Below, in pieces: positions 1-6,349 of a stretch of 8,517 bases of DNA. The stretch lies in the NCBI GenBank assembly GCA_035293045.1, contig DATDOY010000154.1:1-8517 (forward strand), given 5' to 3'. The notes below the pieces were generated by a model. That model searched no databases. It was not told the origin of the DNA and saw nothing but the letters and a program-made list of their open reading frames with translations. Numbering within the stretch: position 1 is the stretch's first letter; each line of letters opens with the position of its first letter. The translations under genes were made by a program, and so were the position numbers. The DNA is from DATDOY01 sp035293045. GTDB lineage: Bacteria; Actinomycetota; Acidimicrobiia; IMCC26256; JACPCJ01.

Positions 1-47
1 AGGATGCAGGCGACCTTCGGCGCAGCGGTGGTGGTGTAGCGGGTCAT
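1..47 (-). CDS. Possible 5' end of a further minus-strand gene (partial, unrecognised)
   Basis: Immediately after the TAA of the hydrolase gene, the minus strand is open from an ATG at 47 to the window edge, beginning MTRYTTTAAPKVACI. Nearly all third codon positions are G or C, as expected for coding sequence here. If real, it would be the third gene of the minus-strand lipid operon, about 33 bp after the hydrolase stop. No convincing Shine-Dalgarno sequence precedes the ATG. A competing reading is the plus-strand frame 1-39, which ends in TAG and could be the last dozen codons (ending ATFGAAVVV) of a convergent gene; its codon bias is just as good. Too little sequence is present to choose or to assign a function. 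Confidence 0.3.
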   Translation of the reverse strand, partial: MTRYTTTAAPKVACI

Positions 48-80
48 CGCCGCGCCGATCCCGAACGCGCCGGTTGGGCG

Positions 81-1364
81 TTACCCGGCGCGGCGCTCGG
101 TGGCGTTGTGGGCGTGCCGGGCGTGGACCCAGGCCGCGAACCGCTCGACGCCACGGATGACATGGGTCGTGCGGATCGAGTGGAAGACGTCGAAGGCGTG
201 CTGCGCGCCCTTGAGCTCGGCGTAGGCGACGGGTTGTCGGGACGCCGCGCGCAGGAGCCCGACGAACTCGCGCGCGTCGCCAACCGGCGCCAGCACGTCG
301 TGCGTCCCGTGGATGACAAAGAACGGCGGAGCGTCCGCGTGGACCCGGTCCACGGGCGAGGCCTTGGCGAAGGCGGCGGGGTCGTCGCGAAGGCGGTGTT
401 GCATGACGCGCTGCTCGATGAACCGCACGAATCCCCAGCCGTCGAACTTGGAACGTGACCCGAAGCGGTTGGTGAAGTCGTAGACGCCGTAGAACGGCAC
501 CGCGCCTTGCACCGACGTGTCGGCTGCTTCGAACCCGGGCTGGTACTCGGGATCGTTCGCAGTCAGGGCGAGGAGCGCGCTCAAGTGTCCGCCGGCTGAC
601 CCACCGCTGACGACGACGAAGTCGGGATCACCCCCGTACTCGGCGATGTGCTCGCGGACCCACGCGAGGGCGCGCTTGGCGTCGACGAGGTGGTCGGGGA
701 AGGTGCCTTGCGGTGCCAGCCGGTAGTTGATCGAGACGCACACCCATCCCTGCGCCGTGAGATGGGTGAGCATCGGGAGCGCTTGCTGCGCCTTGTGGCC
801 CACCATCCAGGCGCCGCCGTGGATCCACAGGAGAACCGGCGCTTGGGTGACCCCGTCCCTCGGATACCAGACGTCGAGCAGGTTGCGACGCCCGTGGGGG
901 CCGTACCGCAGGTCCTTGGCCCGTCGGATGCCGCCCTGGCGAAAGTAGAACGCGGTGGCGAGGCGAAGCCTGGGGAGTCTGGACCCGGGGAGTGCTCGAT
1001 CGCGCGCGGCGTACGCGGCCTCGACGTCGGCGTGGTAGTCGTCGCCGAGGGCCTCGTGGAGGGCGTCCTCAACCTCGTGTTCGACCTTGTGGGCGGCGCG
1101 GACAAGGCCGATCAAGCCGGCCCACGATGCGACCGAGATCGCCAGCCCGAGCCACCCGGCCCAGTCGCTGAACGCGCCCAGGCGAGCGAAGATCACCGTG
1201 GCGACCACCTGCCACACCAAGTGGTGGGCCGCCAGTTCCGTCGTCAACCAGTGAGCGAAGAACGAGACGCCGACGCCGGGCGGGAACCGGGAGGGGCGAT
1301 AGGCGAGTGCCGTGAAGGCGGCGCCGACGAGCGCGACCGCCAGGAAGGCCGAGGGTGCGGTCAC
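81..1364 (-). CDS. Membrane-anchored alpha/beta hydrolase (carboxylesterase/lipase-type)
   Basis: A 427-residue predicted esterase or lipase of the BD-FAE / hormone-sensitive-lipase-like alpha/beta hydrolase superfamily. Residues about 3-22, 33-60 and 68-90 are strongly hydrophobic and probably anchor the protein in the membrane. A charged linker (about 91-150) precedes the catalytic domain (about 150-415). The catalytic features are visible: oxyanion-hole HGGAW at 182-186, nucleophile elbow GGSAGG with Ser256, acid Asp356 in HGTHD, and His389 in GAQHAF. The start is GTG at 1364, chosen because it overlaps the TGA stop of the upstream WS/DGAT gene as GTGA, a usual translational-coupling arrangement. 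The frame stays open far upstream, but that part only shadows the acyltransferase. Pairing with a WS/DGAT suggests hydrolysis or acyl transfer on neutral-lipid esters at the membrane. From memory, Mycobacterium tuberculosis lipQ (Rv2485c) sits beside a WS/DGAT gene in a similar way. The exact substrate is unknown. Confidence 0.9.
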   Translation of the reverse strand: MTAPSAFLAVALVGAAFTALAYRPSRFPPGVGVSFFAHWLTTELAAHHLVWQVVATVIFARLGAFSDWAGWLGLAISVASWAGLIGLVRAAHKVEHEVEDALHEALGDDYHADVEAAYAARDRALPGSRLPRLRLATAFYFRQGGIRRAKDLRYGPHGRRNLLDVWYPRDGVTQAPVLLWIHGGAWMVGHKAQQALPMLTHLTAQGWVCVSINYRLAPQGTFPDHLVDAKRALAWVREHIAEYGGDPDFVVVSGGSAGGHLSALLALTANDPEYQPGFEAADTSVQGAVPFYGVYDFTNRFGSRSKFDGWGFVRFIEQRVMQHRLRDDPAAFAKASPVDRVHADAPPFFVIHGTHDVLAPVGDAREFVGLLRAASRQPVAYAELKGAQHAFDVFHSIRTTHVIRGVERFAAWVHARHAHNATERRAG

Positions 1365-2755
1365 GTCGCCGATGCGGCCTTCTTCAGCTCGTCGAAGGCG
1401 TCGGGAATGTGTCCCGCGAGACGCCAGACGTCGGAGACCGCCTTGGGGCACGCCACGATGCCGAAGCCGACGGAGTCGAGGTAGCTCAACACGGTGATGT
1501 TGAGGCCGGCGCCGTCCATGATCGGGCCGAGCGGGTTGAGGCTCACCAGCTTGGCGCCGCCGAAGTAGAGCGGGAACGGCGGGCCGGGCACGTTGCTGAT
1601 CACCAGGTTGTGGATCGGCGCGTGGCGTTCGGCGAGCCCCATGCGGGAGTAGAGGCGCATGGCGAGGCCGATGTTGGGACCGGTGAACTCGCCCCAGTTC
1701 TGGAGGAAGTTGGCGCCGATGGCGGAGTGTTCGTCCTTGGCCGCCCGGCTCACCTTGTTGATCTCGCGCACGCGCTCGACCGGGTCGTCGATGTCGGTGG
1801 CCAGCGACGCGAACATCGCCGACACCTGGTTGGTGCCGGGGCCGTCGCTCTCGCCGTGGGTCGAGATCGGGATGGCGCTCGTCAGCGGCTTGTCGAGCGT
1901 TTCGCCGTTCTCCTCGAGGTAGCGCAAGAGGGCGCCGCCGCACACCGCGAGCACCACGTCGTTGACGGTGACGTCGAGCGCCTTTTTGACCTCCTTCACC
2001 TCGTCGAGGGAGAGGTTGACGAACGAGATGGCCCGGCGCGAGGTGATGGCTCCGTTGAAGGACGTGCGGGGCGCGCTGAACGGAGCGGGCATCCCTTCGC
2101 CACCGCCAAGGCGCCGTCGGGCGATGTTGAGCGCGACCTCGCCGGTCTCGCGCAGGGTGCGGACGAGCCGGAACGGCGTGCGAAGGCGCGAGGAGATGGC
2201 GTGCCCCACGAGATCGAGATCGGAGGGGAGCTGTTCGGGCTCCGGGAGTTGTGGCTCGGGCGGCGCCTGCGCGCCGGGCTCGAAGTCGAAGAGGTGCACC
2301 ATCATGTTGGCGCCGGTCACGCCGTCGATGGTTGCGTGGTGCATCTTGGCGACGAGGGCGACGTGGCCGTTCTCGAGTCCTTCGACGACCCACATCTCCC
2401 AAAGCGGCTTGTTGCGGTCGAGGGGGATCGAGAGGATCTCGTTGGCCACCTCGGCGAGCTCTTGGGGACCACCGGGGGCCGGGCAGCCGATGCGCTTGAC
2501 GTGGCGGCGCAGGTCGAAGTTGGGATCCTCCGCCCACACGGGGCGGTGCAGGTTGAAGGGAACGCGCACAGGGATTTTGCGGAACTCCGGCTGGGGCACG
2601 ATGCGCCGGTTGACCTGATCGAGCACCCAGTCGAACGTGTAGGTGCCGCCTTCGATGGTCGACGGGTCCATCACCATGACGCCGCTCACGTGCATGTGCA
2701 TGGTGGGGGTTTCGAAATACAGGAAGGCCGCGTCGAGGCCGGGCATCCGCTCCAT
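1361..2755 (-). CDS. WS/DGAT family wax ester synthase / diacylglycerol O-acyltransferase
   Basis: A 464-residue acyltransferase, the usual length for this family, which transfers fatty acyl groups from acyl-CoA to diacylglycerol or long-chain alcohols to make triacylglycerol or wax ester storage lipid at the inner membrane. Diagnostic features: N-terminal RMPGLDAAFLYFETPTMHMH, NKPLW with PLW at 117-119, the catalytic HHxxxDG motif as HHATIDG at 139-145 (His140 being the presumed general base), the C-terminal SNVPGP at 387-392, and the GPIMDGAGLNITVLSY region at about 410-425. A Pro/Glu-rich linker lies at about 160-178. The start is the ATG at 2755, placed by a strong AAGGAGA 5 nt upstream and by the family's usual N-terminus. 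A longer in-frame reading to 2953 would overlap the divergent dehydrogenase and lacks family similarity. It is the first gene of an operon with the hydrolase (GTGA overlap) and is divergent from the SDR. Whether it prefers wax alcohols or diacylglycerol cannot be told from sequence. Confidence 0.95.
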   Translation of the reverse strand: MERMPGLDAAFLYFETPTMHMHVSGVMVMDPSTIEGGTYTFDWVLDQVNRRIVPQPEFRKIPVRVPFNLHRPVWAEDPNFDLRRHVKRIGCPAPGGPQELAEVANEILSIPLDRNKPLWEMWVVEGLENGHVALVAKMHHATIDGVTGANMMVHLFDFEPGAQAPPEPQLPEPEQLPSDLDLVGHAISSRLRTPFRLVRTLRETGEVALNIARRRLGGGEGMPAPFSAPRTSFNGAITSRRAISFVNLSLDEVKEVKKALDVTVNDVVLAVCGGALLRYLEENGETLDKPLTSAIPISTHGESDGPGTNQVSAMFASLATDIDDPVERVREINKVSRAAKDEHSAIGANFLQNWGEFTGPNIGLAMRLYSRMGLAERHAPIHNLVISNVPGPPFPLYFGGAKLVSLNPLGPIMDGAGLNITVLSYLDSVGFGIVACPKAVSDVWRLAGHIPDAFDELKKAASAT

Positions 2756-2760
2756 CAGGG

Positions 2761-2767
2761 TCTCCTT
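2761..2767 (-). promoter_or_regulatory. Ribosome binding site of the WS/DGAT gene
   Basis: On the minus strand, AAGGAGA lies 5 nt before the ATG at 2755. It is the best Shine-Dalgarno match in the left half of the window. It decides the start of the acyltransferase against the longer in-frame ORF to 2953. Confidence 0.85.
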
Positions 2768-2808
2768 GCGGGTCTTTCCGGGCGTGGGAGCACCATGGTC
2801 GCGCACGG

Positions 2809-2823
2809 CTGACGCTTCGTCAG
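2809..2823. promoter_or_regulatory. Candidate operator: perfect palindrome CTGACG-ctt-CGTCAG
   Basis: Two perfect 6-bp inverted arms separated by 3 bp lie in the spacer between the divergent WS/DGAT and SDR genes. The right arm (2818-2823) falls where the -35 of the SDR promoter would be if TACGCT at 2841 is the -10 (17-bp spacing). The element is also 54 bp upstream of the WS/DGAT start. Size and placement fit a dimeric repressor site, such as a TetR-type lipid regulator, but no regulator gene is in the window and I recognise no known consensus. It is too short to act as a terminator. Confidence 0.45.
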
Positions 2824-2837
2824 GTTCGGAGGGCGGT

Positions 2838-2846
2838 CGATACGCT
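2838..2846 (+). promoter_or_regulatory. Putative -10 region of the SDR gene (CGATACGCT)
   Basis: TACGCT at 2841-2846 fits the relaxed actinobacterial -10 pattern TAnnnT and lies 41 nt before the ATG at 2888. No good -35 hexamer is visible. The same 9-mer, CGATACGCT, recurs at 4718-4726 before the ferredoxin gene, in the window's other divergent spacer, which supports a promoter or shared regulatory role. Read on the minus strand, the element gives TATCGA, so it could also contribute to the divergent promoter. Confidence 0.4.
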
Positions 2847-2887
2847 GGGATGCACCACACATCACCTGGGAACAAGGGGCAGCACGC

Positions 2888-3760
2888 ATGGGAAAGCTTG
2901 ATGGGAAGGTCGCCGTCGTCACGGGAGCGGGGCGCGGCCTCGGCGCCGCCCACTCACGACTGCTGGCGTCGGAGGGCGCGGCCGTCGTCGTGAACGACGT
3001 CAACGAAGAGAATGCCAAGAGCGTGGTCGACGAGATCACGGCGGCCGGCGGCCGCGCGTCGGTGCACGTCGGCGACGCGTCGGAGTGGGACCAGGGCGAG
3101 GGCCTGATCCGTCAGGCCATCGACGAGTTCGGCGACATCAACGTCCTCGTCAACAACGCGGGGATCCTCCGCGATGCCATGAGCTTCAACATGACCGAGG
3201 CCGAGTGGGACGCCGTGATCAAGGTGCACCTCAAGGGTCACTTCGTGCCGACCAAGTTCGCCGCCGTGCATTGGCGCGAGCAGTCGAAGGCGGGGAGCGA
3301 GGTGTACGGCCGCATCATCAACACGGCGAGCGAGGCCGGCCTGCACGGCAACGCCGGGCAGCTCAACTACGGCGCGGCCAAGGCGGGCATCGCGGCGATG
3401 GCGATCATCGCGGCGCGGGAGTTGGGCAAGTACGGGGTCACCGCGAACGCGATCGCACCGCGCGCGTTGACTGCGATGACGGAGAACATCTTCCCGCAGA
3501 TGGAGATCAAGGAGGGCGACTTCGATCCGTTCGCGCCCGAGAACGTGTCTCCGCTCGTGACCTGGCTGGCGTCACCCGACGCCGGCGACGTCACCGGCCA
3601 GACGTTCGTCGTGTACGGCGGCCTGATCCAGGTGATGCAGGGGTGGTCGCCCGCCGGAAAGATCCAACAGGACCACATCTGGACGGTCGACGGGATCACC
3701 GAGAACAAGGCCGAGCTCTTCGCCAACCACGACCCGGGCGTCCCCGTCTTCCCGATTTAG
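2888..3760 (+). CDS. SDR family oxidoreductase, HSD17B4 / (3R)-hydroxyacyl-CoA dehydrogenase-like
   Basis: A 290-residue NAD(P)-dependent short-chain dehydrogenase. Features seen: Rossmann glycine motif TGAGRGLG at 12-19, acidic NDV at the end of beta-2 (about 36-38, favouring NAD+), NNAG at 89-92, and catalytic Ser148, Tyr161 and Lys165 (YGAAK). The stretch VHLKGHF (about 113-119) has His where most SDRs have the catalytic-tetrad Asn. VHL(K/R)G, YGRII, GNxGQxNYxAAK and a late PEyVsPLV-type segment are hallmarks of the HSD17B4 / peroxisomal multifunctional-enzyme dehydrogenase group, so the His looks like a subfamily trait. The C-terminal tail (about 250-290) is longer than in minimal SDRs. 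The likely reaction is oxidation of 3-hydroxyacyl-CoA or a hydroxysteroid, fitting the lipid neighbourhood. The start ATG has AAGGGG 8 nt upstream. Many such genes are annotated only as 3-oxoacyl-ACP reductase-like, so the exact substrate is uncertain. Confidence 0.9.
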   Translation: MGKLDGKVAVVTGAGRGLGAAHSRLLASEGAAVVVNDVNEENAKSVVDEITAAGGRASVHVGDASEWDQGEGLIRQAIDEFGDINVLVNNAGILRDAMSFNMTEAEWDAVIKVHLKGHFVPTKFAAVHWREQSKAGSEVYGRIINTASEAGLHGNAGQLNYGAAKAGIAAMAIIAARELGKYGVTANAIAPRALTAMTENIFPQMEIKEGDFDPFAPENVSPLVTWLASPDAGDVTGQTFVVYGGLIQVMQGWSPAGKIQQDHIWTVDGITENKAELFANHDPGVPVFPI

Positions 3761-3768
3761 CTCTTCAT

Positions 3769-3810
3769 GTGTGAGTGTCTGCCCGGCGATAGCCGGGCAG
3801 ACACTCACAC
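3769..3810. terminator. Perfect 19-bp inverted repeat, likely bidirectional terminator
   Basis: Left arm GTGTGAGTGTCTGCCCGGC (3769-3787), loop GATA (3788-3791), and an exactly complementary right arm (3792-3810). It lies between the convergent SDR (stop ends at 3760) and LLM gene (stop begins at 3815), so it fills almost the whole 54-bp gap and could end transcription from both sides. Neither side has a U-tract, so it is not a classical intrinsic terminator. Hairpins without a U-tract are reported at gene ends in actinobacteria. It could also be an mRNA 3'-end stabiliser or a dispersed repeat. Confidence 0.7.
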
Positions 3811-3814
3811 GAGA

Positions 3815-4651
3815 TCAGGTGATGAACGTGGAGGCGAAGTCGCGCATCTGCGCGACGGCCTCTCGTGAGGTGGCCCACGGGGCGACGATCAGCCGGTCGA
3901 CGCCCACCGCCGCGTAGGCCTCGACATCGGACGCGGACCGGACGGGTCCGCCGACGGTTGCCTCAAATGGTTCGTGGGCGCGACCGGCCTCCTCGCGGAG
4001 CGTGCGGATCGTCGCGATGCTCTTGGCCGCCGATTCCGGCGTGTGATCCATGCCGATCCAGCCCTGCCACCGCGCGGCGCGGCGGAGGGCCGCGGGCGAT
4101 TCCCCCCCGACGGTGATCGGCGGGTGCGGCTGCTGTACCGGCTTGGGTTCGAACATCACCGGGTCGAAGTCGAAGAACTCCCCGTGGTGCTCGATGACCT
4201 CGTCAGTCCAGAGCGCTCGGCACACGTCGAGGGCTTCGTCGAGCCGCCGACCCCGCGTCGTGAAGTCGAGACCGGTCGCGACCCACTCGCTCCCGAGCCA
4301 CGAGGCGCCGACGCCGAACTCGAAGCGACCGCCGCTCACGATGTCGAGCGTGGCGACGCCCCGGGCGGCGACAAAGGGATGCCGGAGGCCCAAGTTGTAG
4401 ACGTGGGTGCCGAAGCGCACGCGGGACGTCTGGCCGGCGAGGAACCCCAGGTACGTGAACGGTTCGTAGATGGGGACGTTCGGCGGGACGGGCGGGTGGT
4501 CCTCCCCGGGGAAGGGCGAGCCGTCCATGTCGACCGGAAGCACGAGATGCTCGGGGAGCCACACGGACTCGAACCTGAGTTCCTCCGCCGCCAACGTGAC
4601 CTCGAGCCACGATTTCGGATTGAGCCGTCCGAACGGGATCCCGAACTTCAT
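3815..4651 (-). CDS. LLM class oxidoreductase, probably F420-dependent (TIGR03619-like)
   Basis: A 278-residue luciferase-like TIM-barrel oxidoreductase using reduced F420 or flavin. The N-terminus MKFGIPFGRLNP, the FESVWLPEHLVLP segment (about 27-39), RVRFGTHVYNLGLRHPF (about 77-93), the LDIVSGGRFEFGVGASW block (102-118), ATGLDFTTRGRRLDEAL (about 125-141) and PITVGGESPAALRRAAR (about 178-194) match the Rv2161c-type group of actinobacterial LLM proteins. It is slightly shorter than bacterial luciferase alpha but normal for this group. The ATG at 4651 gives the family N-terminus, though no purine-rich Shine-Dalgarno sequence precedes it (CCTCCCGCGCC), so it may have weak or leaderless-like initiation. 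It converges on the SDR and is divergent from the ferredoxin gene, which could share its regulation. The substrate is unknown; F420 use is a family inference. Confidence 0.88.
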   Translation of the reverse strand: MKFGIPFGRLNPKSWLEVTLAAEELRFESVWLPEHLVLPVDMDGSPFPGEDHPPVPPNVPIYEPFTYLGFLAGQTSRVRFGTHVYNLGLRHPFVAARGVATLDIVSGGRFEFGVGASWLGSEWVATGLDFTTRGRRLDEALDVCRALWTDEVIEHHGEFFDFDPVMFEPKPVQQPHPPITVGGESPAALRRAARWQGWIGMDHTPESAAKSIATIRTLREEAGRAHEPFEATVGGPVRSASDVEAYAAVGVDRLIVAPWATSREAVAQMRDFASTFIT

Positions 4652-4660
4652 GGCGCGGGA

Positions 4661-4700
4661 GGGGTCGGAGGAGTCGGCTGGGTCGGCTGGGTCTGCGGAG
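4661..4700. repeat. Short GTCGG(A/C)-type direct repeats in the LLM/ferredoxin spacer
   Basis: The divergent spacer contains GTCGGAGGA followed by two tandem copies of GTCGGCTGG and then a degenerate GTCTGCGGA, giving a roughly 9-bp periodicity. It lies just upstream of the LLM start codon, within its likely 5' leader. It may be low-complexity drift or a direct-repeat binding site. Nothing else supports a function. Confidence 0.35.
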
Positions 4701-4717
4701 CGCTCATCGGGGGGTCA

Positions 4718-4726
4718 CGATACGCT
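4718..4726 (+). promoter_or_regulatory. Putative -10 region of the ferredoxin gene (CGATACGCT)
   Basis: TACGCT at 4721-4726 lies 33 nt before the ferredoxin ATG. It belongs to the same 9-mer found upstream of the SDR gene. A GAGCGCTC palindrome (4698-4705) sits at the expected -35 position, and GGAGCG (4697-4702) is repeated inverted as CGCTCC (4723-4728). The minus strand here reads TATCGT, a possible -10 for the divergent LLM gene. Confidence 0.4.
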
Positions 4727-4759
4727 CCGGCCGCGATCCCCGCGGATGAGGAGCAGCGC

Positions 4760-4960
4760 ATGAGCTGGAAGGTCGTCGTCGATTTCGACAAGTGCGAGAG
4801 CAACGCCGTGTGCATGAGCATCGCGCCCGAGGTCTTCGAGGTGCGCGACGACGACTTTCTCTACGTCCTCAACGAGGAGCCTTCGGACGACCTCCGTCCG
4901 GCGGTCGAGGAGGCCGTCCGCCGCTGCCCCAAACAGGCGATCTCGATCGCCGAGGAGTAG
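4760..4960 (+). CDS. Small 3Fe-4S-type ferredoxin
   Basis: A 66-residue acidic ferredoxin, the usual size for single-cluster ferredoxins that deliver electrons to cytochrome P450s and related oxygenases in actinobacteria. Three cysteines are present: Cys12, Cys18 and Cys56, the last followed by Pro57. The pattern is CxxNxxC...CP, with Asn15 at the place where a 4Fe-4S ferredoxin has its second Cys, so a [3Fe-4S] cluster is expected. Other family features are the PEVFEV segment (23-28) and the C-terminal CPKQAISI. GAGGAG at 4748-4753, 6 nt before the ATG, fixes the start; a longer in-frame reading upstream only shadows the LLM gene. No P450 or ferredoxin reductase is in the window, so its partner is elsewhere. 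The divergent LLM oxidoreductase is the only redox neighbour. Confidence 0.92.
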   Translation: MSWKVVVDFDKCESNAVCMSIAPEVFEVRDDDFLYVLNEEPSDDLRPAVEEAVRRCPKQAISIAEE

Positions 4961-5158
4961 GACGCCCACGGCGCCAACAGGACTGAGGGCCGTGTGGGTT
5001 GTGAGGTTGTTGAGGCCACTGGGGGTCCGCGTTCGCGCCCAGGCACGTCGGTACCCTCTGCGCCGGAGCTAGGGATACCCGGGGAGGAGTCGGGGGGCGG
5101 GCCGCGCCGTGGTCGCGCGGTCTTCGGGCGCTCGTGTTGAGGAGGAGCGCGCGAGGCA
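4961..5158. other. 198-bp intergenic spacer upstream of the envelope cluster
   Basis: No gene is seen here. An imperfect inverted repeat, CCCACGGC (4965-4972) with GCCGTGtGGG (4989-4998), is followed by a T/G-rich stretch (4999-5012) and might end ferredoxin transcription. TACCCT at 5052-5057 fits TAnnnT and could be a -10 for the CSLREA gene, leaving a leader of about 95 nt. GAGGAGGAG at 5139-5147 is the likely Shine-Dalgarno area. These are weak calls. Confidence 0.35.
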
Positions 5159-6349
5159 ATGGCCATGGTGATCCGCATGCGATGGACGGGCTTGCCGCTG
5201 CTGCTTGTCGGCGCGGGGCTCGCCGCGGTCCTCACCGGTTCTCCTGCCGGAGCGGGTGCCTACACGGTAAACACCACGGCCGATACCCCCGACCTCGTGC
5301 CCGGCGACGGGCTGTGCGCCGATGCCGGAGGGAGCTGTTCGCTCCGGGCGGCGATCGTCGAGGCCAACGCCCGTCCCGGCGACGACGAGGTCAGCCTCCC
5401 GGCGGGGACCTTCACGATTGGGCTCACCGGCGACGACGACGACGGCGCGGTCGGTGACCTCGACCTCAACGCCTCGGACGGCACGGCGACCACCATCACC
5501 GGGGCGGGGGCCGGGGCCACGGTGGTGGATGGCGGCGGCGTCGATCGCGTGTTCCACCTCGTTCGGGGTTCGGCCAGCCTCGCCGGCCTCACGATCCGCA
5601 ACGGCGTGCGGAGCGGGGGCGCAGGCGGCGGCGTCCTCGCCGCCGCGTCGACCTCGCTCACCCTTCGCGATCTCGAGCTACGTGGCAACGCCGCAGGTGA
5701 CGGCGGAGGCCTCCGCAACGAGGGGGCGACGATTCTCACGCGCGTCCTCGTCGCGGCGAATTCAGGCTCGGCGGCACTGAGCAACGGGGCCGGAACGCTC
5801 ACCGTGGTCAACAGCACGGTGAGCACAAACTCCGCCCCCGGCGTCCGCTCCACCGGGGGCGGGATCGGACTCACCCACGTGACCATCACTGGAAACGCAG
5901 GCGGGATCACCGTGGCCGGAGGGAACGTCACCCTTCGGAACTCGATCGTCGCCGCGAATGACGGCGACGAGTGCTCCGGCGCGGTCGGCTCGCAGGGTCA
6001 CAACGTCGTCGAGGATTCGTCGTGTGGTCCGACGGCGACCGACCGCCCGGCTACCGATCCCGGCATCGCCGTCCTCGCGGCCAACGGGGGACCAACCCAG
6101 ACGCACGGCCTCGTGGGCGGTAGTCCGGCGATCGACCTGGTGGGAGACGGGGCGTGTCCTGTCGCCGACGACCAGCGGGGTGTGGGCAGGCCCATCGATG
6201 GGGACGCAAATGGGTCCGCGCTGTGCGACGCGGGTGCGTTTGAGGCCGGCGGTCCCGTGACGCCGTCGCCCGGCACGACCACGACGACCCGACGGGGCCA
6301 ACTTCCTCCGGCGACGCCGCGGCCGGGTCGGCCGACGACCGCGGGATGA
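5159..6349 (+). CDS. Secreted CSLREA-domain, choice-of-anchor-Q parallel beta-helix protein
   Basis: A 396-residue exported surface protein. The signal peptide spans about 1-34 (hydrophobic LPLLLVGAGLAAVLTG, cleavage near AGAGA/YTV). The CSLREA N-terminal module follows (about 35-75), with GDGLCADAGGSCSLRAAIVEAN matching the family except that the usual Glu is Ala (CSLRAA, 60-65). Residues about 100-270 are short Gly/Asn-rich repeats (LTIRNG, LELRGN, VTITGN) typical of a right-handed parallel beta-helix. The choice-of-anchor-Q module (about 300-363) contains ANGGPTQTHGLVGGSPAID, RGVGRP and DAGAFE. Six cysteines outside the signal (53, 60, 272, 289, 333, 356) could form three disulfides. The tail (365-396) is Pro/Thr-rich without LPxTG or a membrane helix, so it is either released or attached by other means. 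ATGs at 5159, 5165 and 5177 are all in frame; the first is given, but 5165 is equally possible. Its stop overlaps the L,D-transpeptidase start (ATGA). Function beyond adhesion or surface structure is unknown. Confidence 0.9.
   Translation: MAMVIRMRWTGLPLLLVGAGLAAVLTGSPAGAGAYTVNTTADTPDLVPGDGLCADAGGSCSLRAAIVEANARPGDDEVSLPAGTFTIGLTGDDDDGAVGDLDLNASDGTATTITGAGAGATVVDGGGVDRVFHLVRGSASLAGLTIRNGVRSGGAGGGVLAAASTSLTLRDLELRGNAAGDGGGLRNEGATILTRVLVAANSGSAALSNGAGTLTVVNSTVSTNSAPGVRSTGGGIGLTHVTITGNAGGITVAGGNVTLRNSIVAANDGDECSGAVGSQGHNVVEDSSCGPTATDRPATDPGIAVLAANGGPTQTHGLVGGSPAIDLVGDGACPVADDQRGVGRPIDGDANGSALCDAGAFEAGGPVTPSPGTTTTTRRGQLPPATPRPGRPTTAG

Noticed and set aside
113..128. Possible frameshift or break at the hydrolase C-terminus near the window edge
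   Set aside because: The catalytic His and the C-terminal helix are intact before the TAA at 81-83; the length is normal for the family with its membrane anchor.
1365..2537. Minus-strand frame in phase with the hydrolase that stays open far upstream, as if the hydrolase had an extra 391-residue N-terminal part
   Set aside because: It lies in a different frame over the WS/DGAT gene, is Arg/Pro/His-rich with no family features, and the GTG at 1364 overlapping the upstream stop is a better start.
1355..2812. Plus-strand open frame of 485 codons antisense to the WS/DGAT gene
   Set aside because: High-GC shadow with Val/Glu/Gly-biased composition and no domain features; the opposite strand encodes an unmistakable acyltransferase.
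2756..2953. N-terminal extension of the WS/DGAT gene to an ATG at 2953
   Set aside because: It overlaps the SDR coding region, adds 66 residues unlike the family, and the strong AAGGAGA places the start at 2755.
3974..4759. Long upstream extension of the ferredoxin frame
   Set aside because: It is antisense to the LLM gene; the GAGGAG site and the known size of such ferredoxins support the ATG at 4760.
6298..6349. Possible LPxTG-like sortase signal (QLPPATP) at the CSLREA protein C-terminus
   Set aside because: There is no hydrophobic segment or basic tail after it, and the motif does not match LPxTG.
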